Assembly (NCBI GenBank): GCA_010645155.1
Contig: CM021321.1
Coordinates: 3,295,126 to 3,359,125, forward strand
DNA: 64,000 bases
Reading direction: 5' to 3'
Source: Tigriopus japonicus
Taxonomy: Eukaryota > Arthropoda > Copepoda > Harpacticoida > Harpacticidae
Under the pieces are notes generated by a model. The model was not told the origin of the DNA, did no database searches, and was given only the letters and a program-made list of their open reading frames with translations. Position 1 is the stretch's first letter. The number at the start of each line of letters is the position of its first letter. The translations under genes and the position numbers were made by a program. Below, in pieces: positions 12,281 to 23,835 of this stretch.

Positions 12281-13278
12281 TAGAGCGGCCGAAAATATTT
12301 AATTTTCAAGGCCAAATATTTAAATAATATTTAAGGAAAAACATCAAAATATTTAAGAACATATTTAAAAAGCACCCAAATATTTAAAAAATATTTAAAT
12401 TTGTAGGTATTCAGGGGAAATGAATTGGTATTTTAGAGCTTCTGCAGTATTCAAAATCCAAATTTTTGATGAAAATTTTGCAACGACGAAAATGCAGGTA
12501 GACAAATCTTTGGTGAAAAATATTCATACCATGTAGTGAAAATTGGTTATTCTTGACAATCTTTATTTTTACCCTAGATTTAATCAAAATGTTATTGGCC
12601 AAGATTTGGTTGAACATTCAACCCAGAGTTTCCCAAATTTTTTTTGGTTGGCGCTGTGCTTTTCTTTTCTAGATTTAAATCCGTTAATGTAATTTTTAAG
12701 GCCAAATCGACCAAATATTTCTTTCCCACGCAGAATACTTTCCCAATTTAGTTGTTGACTATTCACCTCAAAAATTGACTTAATAATTAAAAAAAGGGAG
12801 ATTTTGAAAATATCGTTTTGGGAAGGTCAGATTGTTTGCCAATATTTCAAAAGATGATATAATTCAAAGAAACAAAGGGAATTTTCCTTTAGTTTTGGAA
12901 GAAAAAGCCCAAATATTTAAAAAGTGCTCAATACTTCAAAAGATATGCGGAAATCATGATGATTCTTGATATAATTCAAGGACATCTTAATTTCTCAGGA
13001 CGAATTACAGAAATACAGCTTAAGGTCTGTCATTGTACTAAAATGAGAGGTTATTTCAAAGCAGTAAATGTTCCGTTGAATTTTCATTGTAGTAACTAGG
13101 CCTTAAATGGTATTCTGTAATATATCCTTCGTTGAGTCATCCTTGTATAATTCAAAGAAACAAAGGGAATTTTCCTTTAGTTTTGGAAGAAAAAACCCAA
13201 ATATTTAAAAAGTGCTCAATACCAAAAATATTTAAATTTAATATTTTTATATTTAATTAAATATTTTCGGCCGCTCTA
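12281..13278. mobile_element. hAT-like non-autonomous element, 998 bp, AT-rich
   Basis: Both ends carry the inverted repeat TAGAGCGGCCGAAAATATT. Flanking octamers are CTGATGAC and CTAATGAC (7 of 8 identical), so the ends are well fixed. The interior is very AT-rich with many AAATATTTAAA motifs. It contains two direct copies of a roughly 72-bp segment (about 12861-12933 and 13149-13221). Between them sits a second, palindromic MITE. No transposase is visible. Confidence 0.8.
12966..13147. mobile_element. Palindromic MITE nested in the hAT-like element
   Basis: The sequence from ATATAATTCAAGGACA to GAGTCATCCTTGTATA matches, in diverged form, the better preserved element at 23271-23466. Shared parts are the ends and the centre (CATTGTACTAAAATG, then TGTTCCGTTGAATTTTCATTG). 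It is flanked on both sides by the 72-bp direct repeat of the host element. Confidence 0.65.
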
Positions 13279-16200
13279 CTAATGACTAAAGCCCGGAAAT
13301 CATTTTTTTTAAATATAAAATGTCTTAAAAATATTTCTCCGTTTTTGCTCGATTTTTTTAAATAATGTGACTGTTTTACGGAAAAAATAAAACTTTTCTC
13401 AAATATTTGAGTAAGAAAAAATATTTCAGGCAAAATTTAGGAAAAAAATGAATGACTAATGCTCAAGAGGGTTTACCCAAATTGAACCCAAAATACCAAA
13501 ATCTTTACAAAATGGCAATTGTTTTGAGATTACACATTCACAACCAAAACTACTGTCAAAAAGAACCGCCATCTATTGAGGCAAATTGAAAACTGTATTG
13601 CTAAATCACTGACATTTCAAGTTTGCCTTCAAATACGGTCAAATGCATCAAATTCGCCAAAAACAAAGTTGGAAAATCGGTACACAGAGACAAAAACACC
13701 AAATAATGGCGTTGTCATTTTTTTTTTTTAATTTCCGGCTTTTTTCAGTTATTTAACAAATATCTAGGGCTTTTGAATAAAATATATATTGGCTATTTTG
13801 ACACTTTTTTGCACATATTATTTTCGGGCCCTAGTGATGACACTTGAAAAGTGCGCTTTGAGTGTACAGTAAACAATGCATTGGATGTTTGGCCGTGATC
13901 GGATGTTTGGCCATCGATGATGCAAGCCAATGTTGTCGTCAATTTGCACTTTGTTTTCTCGAGTTTGAATCGAATTTCTCGGATCCTGTTACAAACAACG
14001 TGTCTCGAGAAAGTGGAGCATGGCTGATGATTGATTGTTAATATTCGCAAGTGGAACTCACCACCACGAAAAGACGAGAATGGCAAGTGAGAACTTTACT
14101 CTAGTTGGACCGGATGCTAAGCTAAAATTTGTTAACACATTTGAACTTGCTGAGTGTTTTCCTTATACGAATTATGCACCCGTTTTCAGACATGCTTTTA
14201 TGGTTTCTTGGCTTAGGTTGTGTTTAACTTGACAATCCATCAAACGAGGAATTACAAGTTTTCGCTCTGACATCACGTGTCTTTTCCAGACGAACGGAAA
14301 ACAAGTGATCCTCAAAACACAATCGCATGACCTTAGAAAATTTCATTGAAAATCAATCGAATGGACAAAACCCACATACCTTCAAAGTAATGAGTGCATT
14401 GGCTCATAAAAAAGATTGAATGTGTTGCAAAAGCATTTCCGAATGCTCCACATCATACCAGGAATCAAAATATAAATATAAATTTGAAAAGTACTGATAA
14501 AAAGAATTAATTTATATCAATAGTTTTCTCTTCAACCTCATCGGAAGTTGTTGCTCAAAGATGCTTGCAATATGCACATTTTAACCCTTCGGTACGAGAC
14601 ATTTGTTATGATGAACATTTCCGTTCTTTGGTGAAAAAAGCGAGAGAGTTGTTCCTAATTTTTCTTCTGGTCAAAGAATCATTCACACTGAACTTGCAAT
14701 GAGTACAAATTGGGGTGGAAATAGTTTACATACAACTTTAGTAATTGGAGGTGTTGACATTCTCAAAATCAAACATGAAAATAAACGCTTGTGCATGTTA
14801 GTAGACCAGAGTAAGCTCCGCTAAACGCCCTGGTCCACAATTTTTGGAGCAGTTCCAACATGAATGATTATGTTGCCTTGGGTGAATGGAAGCTTTAATT
14901 TTTTTCCTCTTTTTTTGCAGCAAACAGTGAAAGTGTGCGGGCATTGTGCAAGATCATTGCCTTTGATAATGAAAACATGGGCACATCTCTAAAGAACTTG
15001 ACGTATTCGGAAATGCTTTCGTCAAGAGATTTTGGAAACGTACTGAAGGCTACAGTATTGCCATTGTTTGGAATAATGTGTCAATTAGGAGAAGATGGAT
15101 AGACTTGAAGGTCAAAGATGATTTCACGAAGAGCTTCATGTTTCTTACCTTTTCTTCAAAGTGTGAGTGTCTGAGCACTTATTGAATATCAATAGCAATT
15201 TCCCCTTGGTGGAAAATCCAGCAAAAACAAGTTAGAACTCTGATATCCGCCACATTTTTGCGAGCGTTTATTTATGCTGAAGTGGAAAGACTCGTCCACT
15301 TGTTCCGAAGTGCTTTCAAAGATGGGCTAATGAACGCACTGAAACTTGCTACGAGGATTACATCGAAGTGAATCGAGTGTGGCAAAAAACGTCGCCGATC
15401 GACTTCACGACGGAGCGAAGTCCTTGGGGCAAAATTGAAAAATAGAGCACGGTCGAAATATACATTGACTGTTTCTCAACTCAAGTTCCTATTCGATCCT
15501 GTTCTTACTTAAATGGAACAAATAGGGAAAATTATTGCATTTGATATCCTTATTTATTGATTTATTAGCTTTTAGGCAAGGAAGTGGGGATAAGGCGTTG
15601 ATTTGAATTGAGATGACATGATAGCAGCAAACTTTCCCTAATGTATGTACAAATTGGCGGTGTGATCCATCTAAGTCATTGGGAAATGCTCCAAACCTGG
15701 AACTAGTGTTCCAGTTTGCCCAAACCCAGGAAATGAACATAATACGGTTAGGAAAAACGTTGGTTCTTCCAAGAAGCACTGGAATCATGGAGTGGGAGGC
15801 TAGCAATGAGAATAATGATTTCCAGTAAGAACAATTCAATGACGTTCTTCTGCAAATGAGACCTTGCATATGTTGACAAGAATGCGTATTTCAATTTTCA
15901 GCTCAATCGAACGTCGGAGACAAAAATTATGCTCACTCAAAGTTCAGTGCAAATCCTACCGAGAATAAAAGAACTAGCCCTTTTGTGGTAATCGTTTGAC
16001 CACAAAAGGGTGAGTTCATTCATTCTATGCTCTCTTCAGTACAAAAGTTTGAGAAAGCATAACTTTTTACTCCGGCATTCGATTGGGCTGAAATTTAAAA
16101 TACGTGTTCTTCTCAATGCAAGCCAGGTCTCATTTGCAGAAGAACTCAAATGATTCGTTTCAGCTGGAAATCATAATTCTCATTGCTAGCCTCCCTCTCC

Positions 16201-16995
16201 ATGATTTCCGTGCTTCTTGGTTCTTCGTACAAAAATTCCCCCAAAAATGTTTCAACTCGAGTTGTTTTAAGAAACAATTAGGAGCGAATTCTAATAATCT
16301 GCTCTCAAACTATCCCTGACGATAGTATGTTTCATATCAATCATTGCTGAGTTTTAAACTTCGAATTGAATGGGTTTCCCGCTAACAATAGGATGTTGAA
16401 AAAAAATATTTCAAAATTTGAATTGGTCTACCGTCCATCTGACGTTCTCATTGCAAGTCAAATTAAGATAGGGATCCCAGCGCCCTCCTTTACTAGATCA
16501 TTGATTTTTTTGAAATTAAGTAATTGCAACATAATTTTAATCCTTTTCCGTGCCCATGATATTACTCGATCCCTAGTTTCCAGTTGAGACTTAAAGGATT
16601 TTGCGAGTGCCCACACGAATAGTACAAGATCACTAAGGCATGAATTGAATTGGAGAGGAGAAAGCTCACTGAGAACAATCTCAAGAGGGGACATGAATCA
16701 AGCAGCAGAGGGGAGGAAAAGGAGGAGGGAACGAGAACCTGAAGACCACGAGGCAATTTTTGAACTCTTGCATGCATTAATCAAAGCCTTCAAAACAACG
16801 ATAAAAGGGGCAACATTTATTACGAAAACGATTTCTGGTATTGGTGAACCACAACAAGGCGAACTTCATGGATGCAAGTTCACAATAGGTTGAATTTCAA
16901 TGCTTTCTTTAAAGACTTCGATTGTTCAGAACGTGTGAATGATGAATGACGAAATATGGAAGTATGATACGCGAAATACCATAGGAGGAAGAATC
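13279..16995. other. Intergenic, AT-rich, no supported gene
   Basis: No multi-exon gene could be built. One exon-like stretch at about 14922-15103 on the plus strand follows a good acceptor (TTTTTTTGCAG) and reads 60 codons before a stop. It has no recognisable domain and no partner exon. The AGBL5 transcript probably ends near 16817, where the minus strand has AATAAA. A foldback repeat is listed separately. Confidence 0.4.
15740..16240. repeat. Long imperfect inverted repeat (foldback element)
   Basis: The segment around 15755-15870 recurs inverted at about 16112-16230. Matching blocks are GGTTCTTCCAAGAAGCAC / GTGCTTCTTGGTTCTTC, GAGGCTAGCAATGAGAAT / ATTCTCATTGCTAGCCTC and TTCTTCTGCAAATGAGACCT / AGGTCTCATTTGCAGAAG. 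The centre contains a perfect short hairpin, CCCTTTTGTGGT and ACCACAAAAGGG, near 15978-16010. It is probably an old foldback transposon; outer limits are unclear. Confidence 0.65.
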
Positions 16996-19959
16996 TTAAA
17001 GTTTAGGAGTTTGTTTCCTCTTTTTCGTACCCTTGACCACACCCAATTTCTTCTTCTTTTTCTTCATCTTGGACGTTCCTGAAGGGAGGGGTGTGCCAGT
17101 AATTTCCGAATCGGTCTCAAGAGCGCTTGACCCTCCCCCTCCACTAATCACGCTGGCCTTTCTGACTCGATCCATCCCTACTCCTTTGGTCTTTTTCTTC
17201 TTGAGCCTTCGTTGGGCCCCGCCTTCGCTTGTGGTGGGCGAAACCACTTGAGTTCGTCTGGGTGAGGATGGACGTGAATTGGGCGTTGATAGCGATTGAG
17301 AACGGGTCATCTTGCTTCTCTGAAAGATTTTGTCGCTGTCCAAGGAATCCTTCATGATGGGTACGAGAGTACTCGGTGGTAGATTGGCTAATCCACTCAG
17401 GGACTTCTTATTGAGGATATTCCGTCCCACTTCGTTGCTAGATGTGACCGAGCTGGATCCACTTTGTTGTTGAAGTTGTTGGTTGAGATTCCGAGACACG
17501 ATACTATTCTTTCTAGGAACTTTGGGAATGGGTCGGTAGGCGTCGGGGCTGAGAGGGGTTTTCAGCCCTCGACTTTTGGGGCTCTTGGAGCCCTTAGCCC
17601 CGGATCCACTGGCATTTGATGCCGCAGAAGAAGTTGAGACAGAGCGATTTCGGCCTTTAGAGTTTTTGGGAGACGTGTTTGCAGCCTTTAGTTTCTGCTG
17701 TTCCTCGTTCTGGCGGATATACTTTCGAATGGACTCACGCACACCTTTGAGATTGCGATGGGGTGAGCATGTAAGGCGTGTCCATGGATTACATTCGGTT
17801 AGATCCAAGATCGATATGGCTAATGATTTGCCAACGTCCTCGTAAATGAAGGGGTCATATTTAGGAGGAGTGGTCTCCAAAGGCGGTGGAGGCGTGGCTC
17901 GACCGGCATCGCGTGAAGCGTTGGGAATCGGGTTGACCACGCGGCCAGTGTTGAAGTTACACTCCAGTGTATAAGAATAGACACAACCCGTGGACTTGAA
18001 CACGGAAACACGCCCCGAGCCTTCTTTACCCGCACCGGTGTGTCGATCTTTCATATACATATTTTTTTGGGTAAAATTGCATCCCGGGAAATCAAAATTG
18101 GCGCAATTGATGGACATCAACTTTGGCAGGAGCATTGTGTCAACTTTGCTGGACAAATCGCGAAAATGATTGCCATACATAAACACACCGCGCTTGGACG
18201 CGTGTCCGTGGATATCGATGTAAAGAAAAAGGCCGGATTTTCCACTGACGGGGGTGGGTTTCTTTTCAGTATTGCAAGGGGGATTGATTGTGTCCTTCAA
18301 CTTCTCAGCAAAATCCAGTCCAACCTGTTCCTCAAAATCAACCAACGGAGGGGGATCCGGAGATAAAGTTGGCAAGGCATCACATGAATCCTGGGCACTC
18401 TCATCCTGAGTGTCCAATCTCACGGATAATCTCGCATTGGTCCCTGCTGTATCAGACACGGCCGTGGAGGTTGAGGCACATGTAGATTCAGATGAGATGG
18501 CTGAAAAGGCTCCGGCAAAAGAAGTGGGACCTAAAAGACTTGTCGTAGCTCCAGCTTCCGGATGTTGTCGGCTCGTGTTCGTTCCCGATCCAGAGGAGAT
18601 AGAGAAATCTGCGATACTTTCGTCACCCTCAGAACATCGGCTCGTCTCTGTCATCTCGTAGAACTGTTCAGTAGATACGCCTGTAGCGGGTGCAATTGTA
18701 ACCGCAGGCGGATTGGCCGTGGAGGATCTGAGCCATCGGAAAGACGAAGGGGCGTCCATAGGATAGAACCAACTAGAACTCCCGCTTTCTGTCTCAACCG
18801 TGTCCAACGAGAGAGTAGAATTGCTTTCCTCTTCATGAACCGGCGAACCGACCTGAACGTCATAACCGTAGTGAGCGTACAAGATCAGCTTCTTGGCCGC
18901 ATATATAGGCATGTGAAAGGCCAATGAAGGGCTACTATAGATTCGATTCAAGTTCACACCTCGCAAATCAGTGCGATAGTGTCCTCGATAAACACCATCC
19001 GGATTGAGCATCGGAATCAATTTGAACACATACTTTTTGCGCAAGGCCACGGCACGCGGGTCCGTTTCTCGGAGAAGGAAGCGTAGCATTCCGTTGAACA
19101 CAAATGAGGACTGAGTCTCTCCGGGATGAACTCGGGCACTCACGAAGATCACCTTTTTGTGCTGAAACTCAAATGGACGCGGTTTGGCCCTTTCGCTCTG
19201 AAATAGACCCATCAATCCGGCTTCTCGGCTCGAGAGAACATTATTGGTCGATGTCAGCGTGATCAAATCCACATTGCGCCCTTCGGACGTCTGGCACACC
19301 ACCTCCCTGTGAAAGTAGATACTAGTCGGAGCCTTGGCCTTCAGCACATCAAAGCTTAGGCCACTGGTGTCATGTCGTTTCTCCAGTTTGCCCACAAAAG
19401 ACTGGACCTCGCGGTAGCTGAAAGGATACGTGAACGCCAAGTACGTCACGACTTTGGGATCGATTCGAACGCGGAAACTGAGCACAAAATTGTTATCTTC
19501 CGTCCAAAAGACCGGCTTCTCTCGTAATCGCTCCCAACGAGCACTTTGACCCGGTGGAACCCCTTGTCGACCTAACCCATTGCCCGCAGCCATTCCAGTG
19601 GTGGCACAAATCGGTGTCATTCCCTGGCTAAACAACTTGGATTGCTTATTCAAGTTTCGAAAAGTGAATCGGAGGACGGAATATTTCTGTCCCATCGACA
19701 TCCCACCCCCCGTTTCGGCCCCTCTGATTACCCCAAAATAAAACCAAGTGCGGTTGCCATTTTCAAATTCGGTGCCGTGACAATCTGGGCGGGTCCACAT
19801 GTTAAACGCGAAGTCTGTGGGTTCCCCGCCAACTTCTGGGGGTGGGAATGGCTTGTGGGTAGGCCCCAGAGGTGCCGAGACATCGGTGGCCTCGACACGA
19901 TTCAAATTGCCGGAATCAAAGTTGGAGAAGAACTGGAACCCGGAAACTTGGCACTCCAT
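16996..19959 (-). CDS. AGBL5: Cytosolic carboxypeptidase-like protein 5 (tubulin deglutamylase)
   Basis: A single exon encodes 987 residues. The start is the ATG at 19957-19959, in a strong context (CCCACCATGG). The N-terminal domain of the family opens with FQFFSNFDSGNLNRVE. The M14 peptidase domain follows. Zinc ligands His278 and Glu281 are in ARVHPGETQSS, and the third ligand His584 is in LYIDIHGHASKRG. The substrate-binding arginines lie in YRTDLRGVNLNR, and the catalytic glutamate is Glu666 in YTLECNFNTGR. A Ser/Thr/Glu-rich insertion of about 200 residues separates the two zinc-ligand blocks; vertebrate AGBL5 has a shorter insertion at the same place. The last 230 residues are basic and Ser-rich, ending in Lys-rich stretches that may act in nuclear or microtubule targeting. 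Known role: removal of branch-point glutamate from polyglutamylated tubulin. It is longer than human AGBL5 (about 886). Confidence 0.95.
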   Translation of the reverse strand: MECQVSGFQFFSNFDSGNLNRVEATDVSAPLGPTHKPFPPPEVGGEPTDFAFNMWTRPDCHGTEFENGNRTWFYFGVIRGAETGGGMSMGQKYSVLRFTFRNLNKQSKLFSQGMTPICATTGMAAGNGLGRQGVPPGQSARWERLREKPVFWTEDNNFVLSFRVRIDPKVVTYLAFTYPFSYREVQSFVGKLEKRHDTSGLSFDVLKAKAPTSIYFHREVVCQTSEGRNVDLITLTSTNNVLSSREAGLMGLFQSERAKPRPFEFQHKKVIFVSARVHPGETQSSFVFNGMLRFLLRETDPRAVALRKKYVFKLIPMLNPDGVYRGHYRTDLRGVNLNRIYSSPSLAFHMPIYAAKKLILYAHYGYDVQVGSPVHEEESNSTLSLDTVETESGSSSWFYPMDAPSSFRWLRSSTANPPAVTIAPATGVSTEQFYEMTETSRCSEGDESIADFSISSGSGTNTSRQHPEAGATTSLLGPTSFAGAFSAISSESTCASTSTAVSDTAGTNARLSVRLDTQDESAQDSCDALPTLSPDPPPLVDFEEQVGLDFAEKLKDTINPPCNTEKKPTPVSGKSGLFLYIDIHGHASKRGVFMYGNHFRDLSSKVDTMLLPKLMSINCANFDFPGCNFTQKNMYMKDRHTGAGKEGSGRVSVFKSTGCVYSYTLECNFNTGRVVNPIPNASRDAGRATPPPPLETTPPKYDPFIYEDVGKSLAISILDLTECNPWTRLTCSPHRNLKGVRESIRKYIRQNEEQQKLKAANTSPKNSKGRNRSVSTSSAASNASGSGAKGSKSPKSRGLKTPLSPDAYRPIPKVPRKNSIVSRNLNQQLQQQSGSSSVTSSNEVGRNILNKKSLSGLANLPPSTLVPIMKDSLDSDKIFQRSKMTRSQSLSTPNSRPSSPRRTQVVSPTTSEGGAQRRLKKKKTKGVGMDRVRKASVISGGGGSSALETDSEITGTPLPSGTSKMKKKKKKLGVVKGTKKRKQTPKL

Positions 19960-21620
19960 GGTGGGCTTTGGCACAACCAATCAATCCAATCCCAAAATGT
20001 GGAGATGCAAAGCTGTTTAGTATAAGAACGGATCGACCATTACAAAGAGGGCGTGGTTGGGCAGAGATAGGCGTGCCTGGAGCATGGCTTACTCCGTGTT
20101 CATGTGATCCTGAAACGAGCCATAGAATGGAACAACCCTGGTCTAGACTTGATTCCGGATTTCACTGCTTTACGCCTGACAAATGTGTCTGACCATTTCC
20201 TCAAGAAAGAATCGGCCAGATTGGCTTCATGGAGACACTGAAACAGTTTCTGAGATATTTTAATATTCAAGGAAGATGTTCAAAGCAAACCTTATGAGGA
20301 ATAATTGATTTTTGAGACATTGAATGGTTTTGATATTTCATAAAAAATGATTTGTGTCAGATAAAACTTAAGAAACTGGTCTAATTTCAACATCAAGACA
20401 ACAAAGTTCGCTGCATTGTTTTGATTCAATTTTCGGGTCCCTGAAAGAACATTTACGGCAGCTAGCAAGGAATGACGTCATAAAAAGATCATGATTTTCA
20501 AAGTAGCTACTCTGTAGAAATGAATTCCAAAAGTGCACATGACTTAGGCAATTCTTCCATTTTTTGAGAATCCCTGCCTCTACAGGTATGTGAAAAACTA
20601 ATGTTTTTATTCTTATTATAACTAAATTCACAAATAAATATAAAAAATGCCAGAGCAATAGGGATTAGGGAGTCTCCTCAAAGACTTAAGCAACGATAAT
20701 TCGGAGGAGTAGTGGCTTAAATTATAAGTTGAACAGTCTAGATATCTTTTAAGCAACTAGCCTCTTCATACATCGAATGTTTTTTCTTTAATTCAGGGAT
20801 TTTTGTACGTAATATACATTCACTTCGGCTCAGAAGCAGTTTTCAAATCAAGTCTCACTTTAATATCAGGTATTTTCCAGTATCCAACCTTTGACAAGCA
20901 TGACGTTTGAGTAATCAAAAGTGGTCACTTGTAAGTCCATTAAACCAAGTTCAAACTTTATAAGAAGGAAACCCTGACTAGATTTGTTTGGTCCTTGACA
21001 TTGTATTTGACTTTTTTGTATGTAGTGCTGCGTGTGCGACAAAGAGTCTACCTGAAATGAAAGAAGACCGAGGGCAACGTTGCTGCCGTTGTTCTACTGT
21101 TGTCTCGCACTCTGAAATATCGTACTTTTGCAATTTGAACGCGTGACCTTGAATCTTTGAATCGTACGATATCTCTGAATTCCATGTTGTAATCAGTCAA
21201 ATCCGCTGATTAAGACCTAATCCTCAATCCTTTCCCGCCTTGTTTCGGCATTATAAATCCAAACAAGATTGTTCCAAACCACCCTCGTGGCAGTTAAGAG
21301 CAGCAACAGAAACGTGGTATTTTCATCTCATAAGGAAGGAAACCCACCCATGATTGGATTTGACCTTGCTCCTAGTGGTCTGTTTCTGTTGCTCTCTGAA
21401 ATGTCACTCTTGGGATTGTCCTAGTTTCTGGCTTTCTCCGCTTTGGTGGCCTCGAATATTGGCGTTCCACAGGCAGCCTCGGCGATTCAAAAGTTCATTG
21501 AACGCACCAACAAAACAGAGAGAGGTCGAGGCCAAAGTTGAGGGAAAGTTGCTGTCTTACAGAGCCTCATATCCATTCCAACTTTTGTTTGGTACACATT
21601 GAGGAGCCGATTGATTGAGC
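19960..21620. promoter_or_regulatory. Intergenic between divergent AGBL5 and the KIX-domain gene
   Basis: This 1.66 kb lies between two divergently transcribed starts and should contain both promoters. I found no repeat family, RNA gene or coding exon in it. The part near 21240-21340, with mixed composition just before the KIX gene, is a plausible promoter/5'UTR, but no specific element stands out. Confidence 0.35.
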
Positions 21621-22524
21621 ATGGGAGGCTATCCGGGGATCAATTTGGCCAGTCATCGCAGGGACGATCGACATTATGATCGCAAACGACGGGAGCTCCG
21701 CAAGCATTTGCCTGCTCTCAAGCAATATTTGGGCCAAATGAGTGAGTGATAACGCGTTGAAGTGTCTTGGTTCAGGGGAGGTTAACATTCATTGACCTTT
21801 TTAGCTGATCAAGGTGCCACTGGGAACATTCGGTTCCAATTCCTGCGTGAGTTCGAGCACCAGCTCACCGATCCTCAAGTGCGGGTCCCCATGCATGTCT
21901 TACTCAGGGGTGAGGATCTCATGCGACGCGATGTTTTTAAGCACACCGATATCAAAGGTAAGTGACCGTCCCCTAAGGTGGTATGCTAGAATCGTGTCAA
22001 AATTGGTCCGTAACATCACATCCGTAGGCTCAATCGTAGAGGCTGTTTGGCGATCTCAAGAATTTCGAATGGCAGTGAGCAAGAAGTTAATGGAGACACT
22101 ACAGAAATGCGGCCACTCTTTGCCCGCCAATGCCGCTCATTTTGAAGAGAACATCTTCAAACGGGCCAAAACCAAGGAAAGCTATTTGGAATTGGCTGCC
22201 CGAGTGATTTTGTACCTCCGGGAGCAACATACCAAAGCCGAAATCAATAATCGGATTCAATACCTCAAGGAAACCCTCACCAAACGAGCGGCTGAGAAAC
22301 GATCGGTAACTTTGGCTCAAGGAACCGTGGAACAAGGTGGACCTTCGGCCAGTAAAAAGCTCAAAACGTCAGAGACATCCACGGAGTCCCCTCAGGAATC
22401 CAAATCAAAGAAATCCATAGATTTTCCCCTTACAAAGCGATCAGTGGGATCTGATCTGGCATTGAAGAAAGATCAAGATACCAAGTCTACATGCTTTCAT
22501 GCGAATGACGAAAAAATGCAATAA
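21621..22524 (+). CDS. Short KIX-domain protein, MED15-like
   Basis: Exons at 21621-21741, 21805-21957 and 22028-22524 join in phase and give 256 residues. From about residue 98 the protein reads WRSQEFRMAVSKKLMETL, then FEENIFKRAKTKESYLELA and ARVILYLREQ. This is the three-helix pattern of the KIX domain at the N-terminus of Mediator subunit 15 (WR..FR, V..KAKT..EYL, ..R.I...R). Here the domain follows about 90 residues of unfamiliar basic sequence. After it comes only a coiled coil (INNRIQYLKETLTKRAAEK) and a Lys/Ser-rich tail, not the long Gln-rich region of MED15. It may be a lineage-specific KIX paralog binding transcription activators, or the short MED15 of this species. AATAAA overlaps the stop codon. 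Confidence 0.65.
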
Positions 22525-23270
22525 AAAATGCAAGTTTAATAGATTTTCTTTAAATTATTGTTTAAAAGGAGTACATATTCGTCGTTTTTTATTATCCTTT
22601 GTTACTATTTGTATTTTTAATCTTGACCAGGGATAACATATCTAATAGTATAAATACTGGATACGAACTCGCGGAATTTCCTAGCTCGCAACCTCACACG
22701 GATGAGGCCGAGAGTTCGTAAACAAGAAGTACAAACGGCCATGTTGGGAGTGGAAAATCAAACGGTAATCGACCAAGAGTCCAAAAGATAGTGCGCCAAT
22801 CGGGGTTTTCTGTGTTTTAAGCGGGTCCAGCCAAGTCCTAGCCTTGGTAAAGGTCAACCCCACGCCCCAAAATCAGTCTGATGTGGGTGTTTTGAAGACA
22901 TTAAGTTCAGCCAAGAACGAGTGAATGAAATAGTGAATGAATGAATGACCACATCATGGAGTGCGAATGAACCCTTTATGCTCATCCATTACAAAACTTG
23001 AACACCTTGAGAATATCTTACCATTCCTTGAATTATCAACAACAAAATAGCGGGGTTTTCCGAGCTTATCTATTATCCGATTTGAACGTCTTATTATTAT
23101 CTTTGAACTTACAATTGAACCCATCCATGTATTATCCTGAACTTAACTAACACATGCCAAACTTTGTATGAAATCAAGTTTGTTTTAGGTTGTGTCACCT
23201 TGACATTGTTCTATAAATGATGGTCCATCCTCGAATTTTCTTTTATTATATGGTTGTGTCTTTTAGTTCA

Positions 23271-23466
23271 GGATAATTCAAGGACAGGTAAGATATTCCA
23301 CTGTACGTCAGGACGAATTTCAAAAATACACACTGGGTCCGATCATTGTACTAAAATGTGAGGTTTTTGCAACAAATATATTGTTCCGTTGAATTTTCAT
23401 TGTACTAATCGGACCCAGTGTGTATTTTGAAAGTAATCCTGGCTTGAGCCATCCTTGGATATTCTT
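23271..23466. mobile_element. Palindromic MITE, about 196 bp
   Basis: The ends GGATAATTCAAGGA and TCCTTGGATATTC are roughly inverted. Inner arms AAATACACACTGGGTCCGAT and ATCGGACCCAGTGTGTATTT are perfect reverse complements, spaced by about 70 bp. The whole element can therefore fold into a hairpin. A diverged copy lies at 12966-13147. Confidence 0.7.
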
Positions 23467-23835
23467 AGGTTGTTCAAGTTGTCTAATGGATGAGCGCGAT
23501 AAAAATCCCCATTTTGATCCAGAGGAGAGTTTCTGGGGTAAATTTGGTTCCTTTCCAAGAAGAATCTGCGTTCGCATTAAGGTCCACATAGGACAAAGAA
23601 AGAGGAAGTCCTCAGTGTCAAGAATTCCATCAAATGAAGAACAAATTAAGATGACTTCAAAACATATCAGGTGTGCCTACTAGCAATGGATGGGCTCAAT
23701 ATTTTGATTTGCCTTTTGACTCAGTCAGCCCAAATTGGTGATCTGACAGTCTAACCCGGATTACATGGACCCTCTCAAAGTCTTGAGAATGAAATGCTCC
23801 CACCAAGATTGAATTGTGTGGATTTTTTGACTCAA

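Noticed and set aside
14922..15103. Exon-like plus-strand stretch after TTTTTTTGCAG, 60 codons (ESVRALCKIIAFDNENMGTS)
   Set aside because: A single stretch with a good acceptor but no partner exon, domain or start; too little to call.
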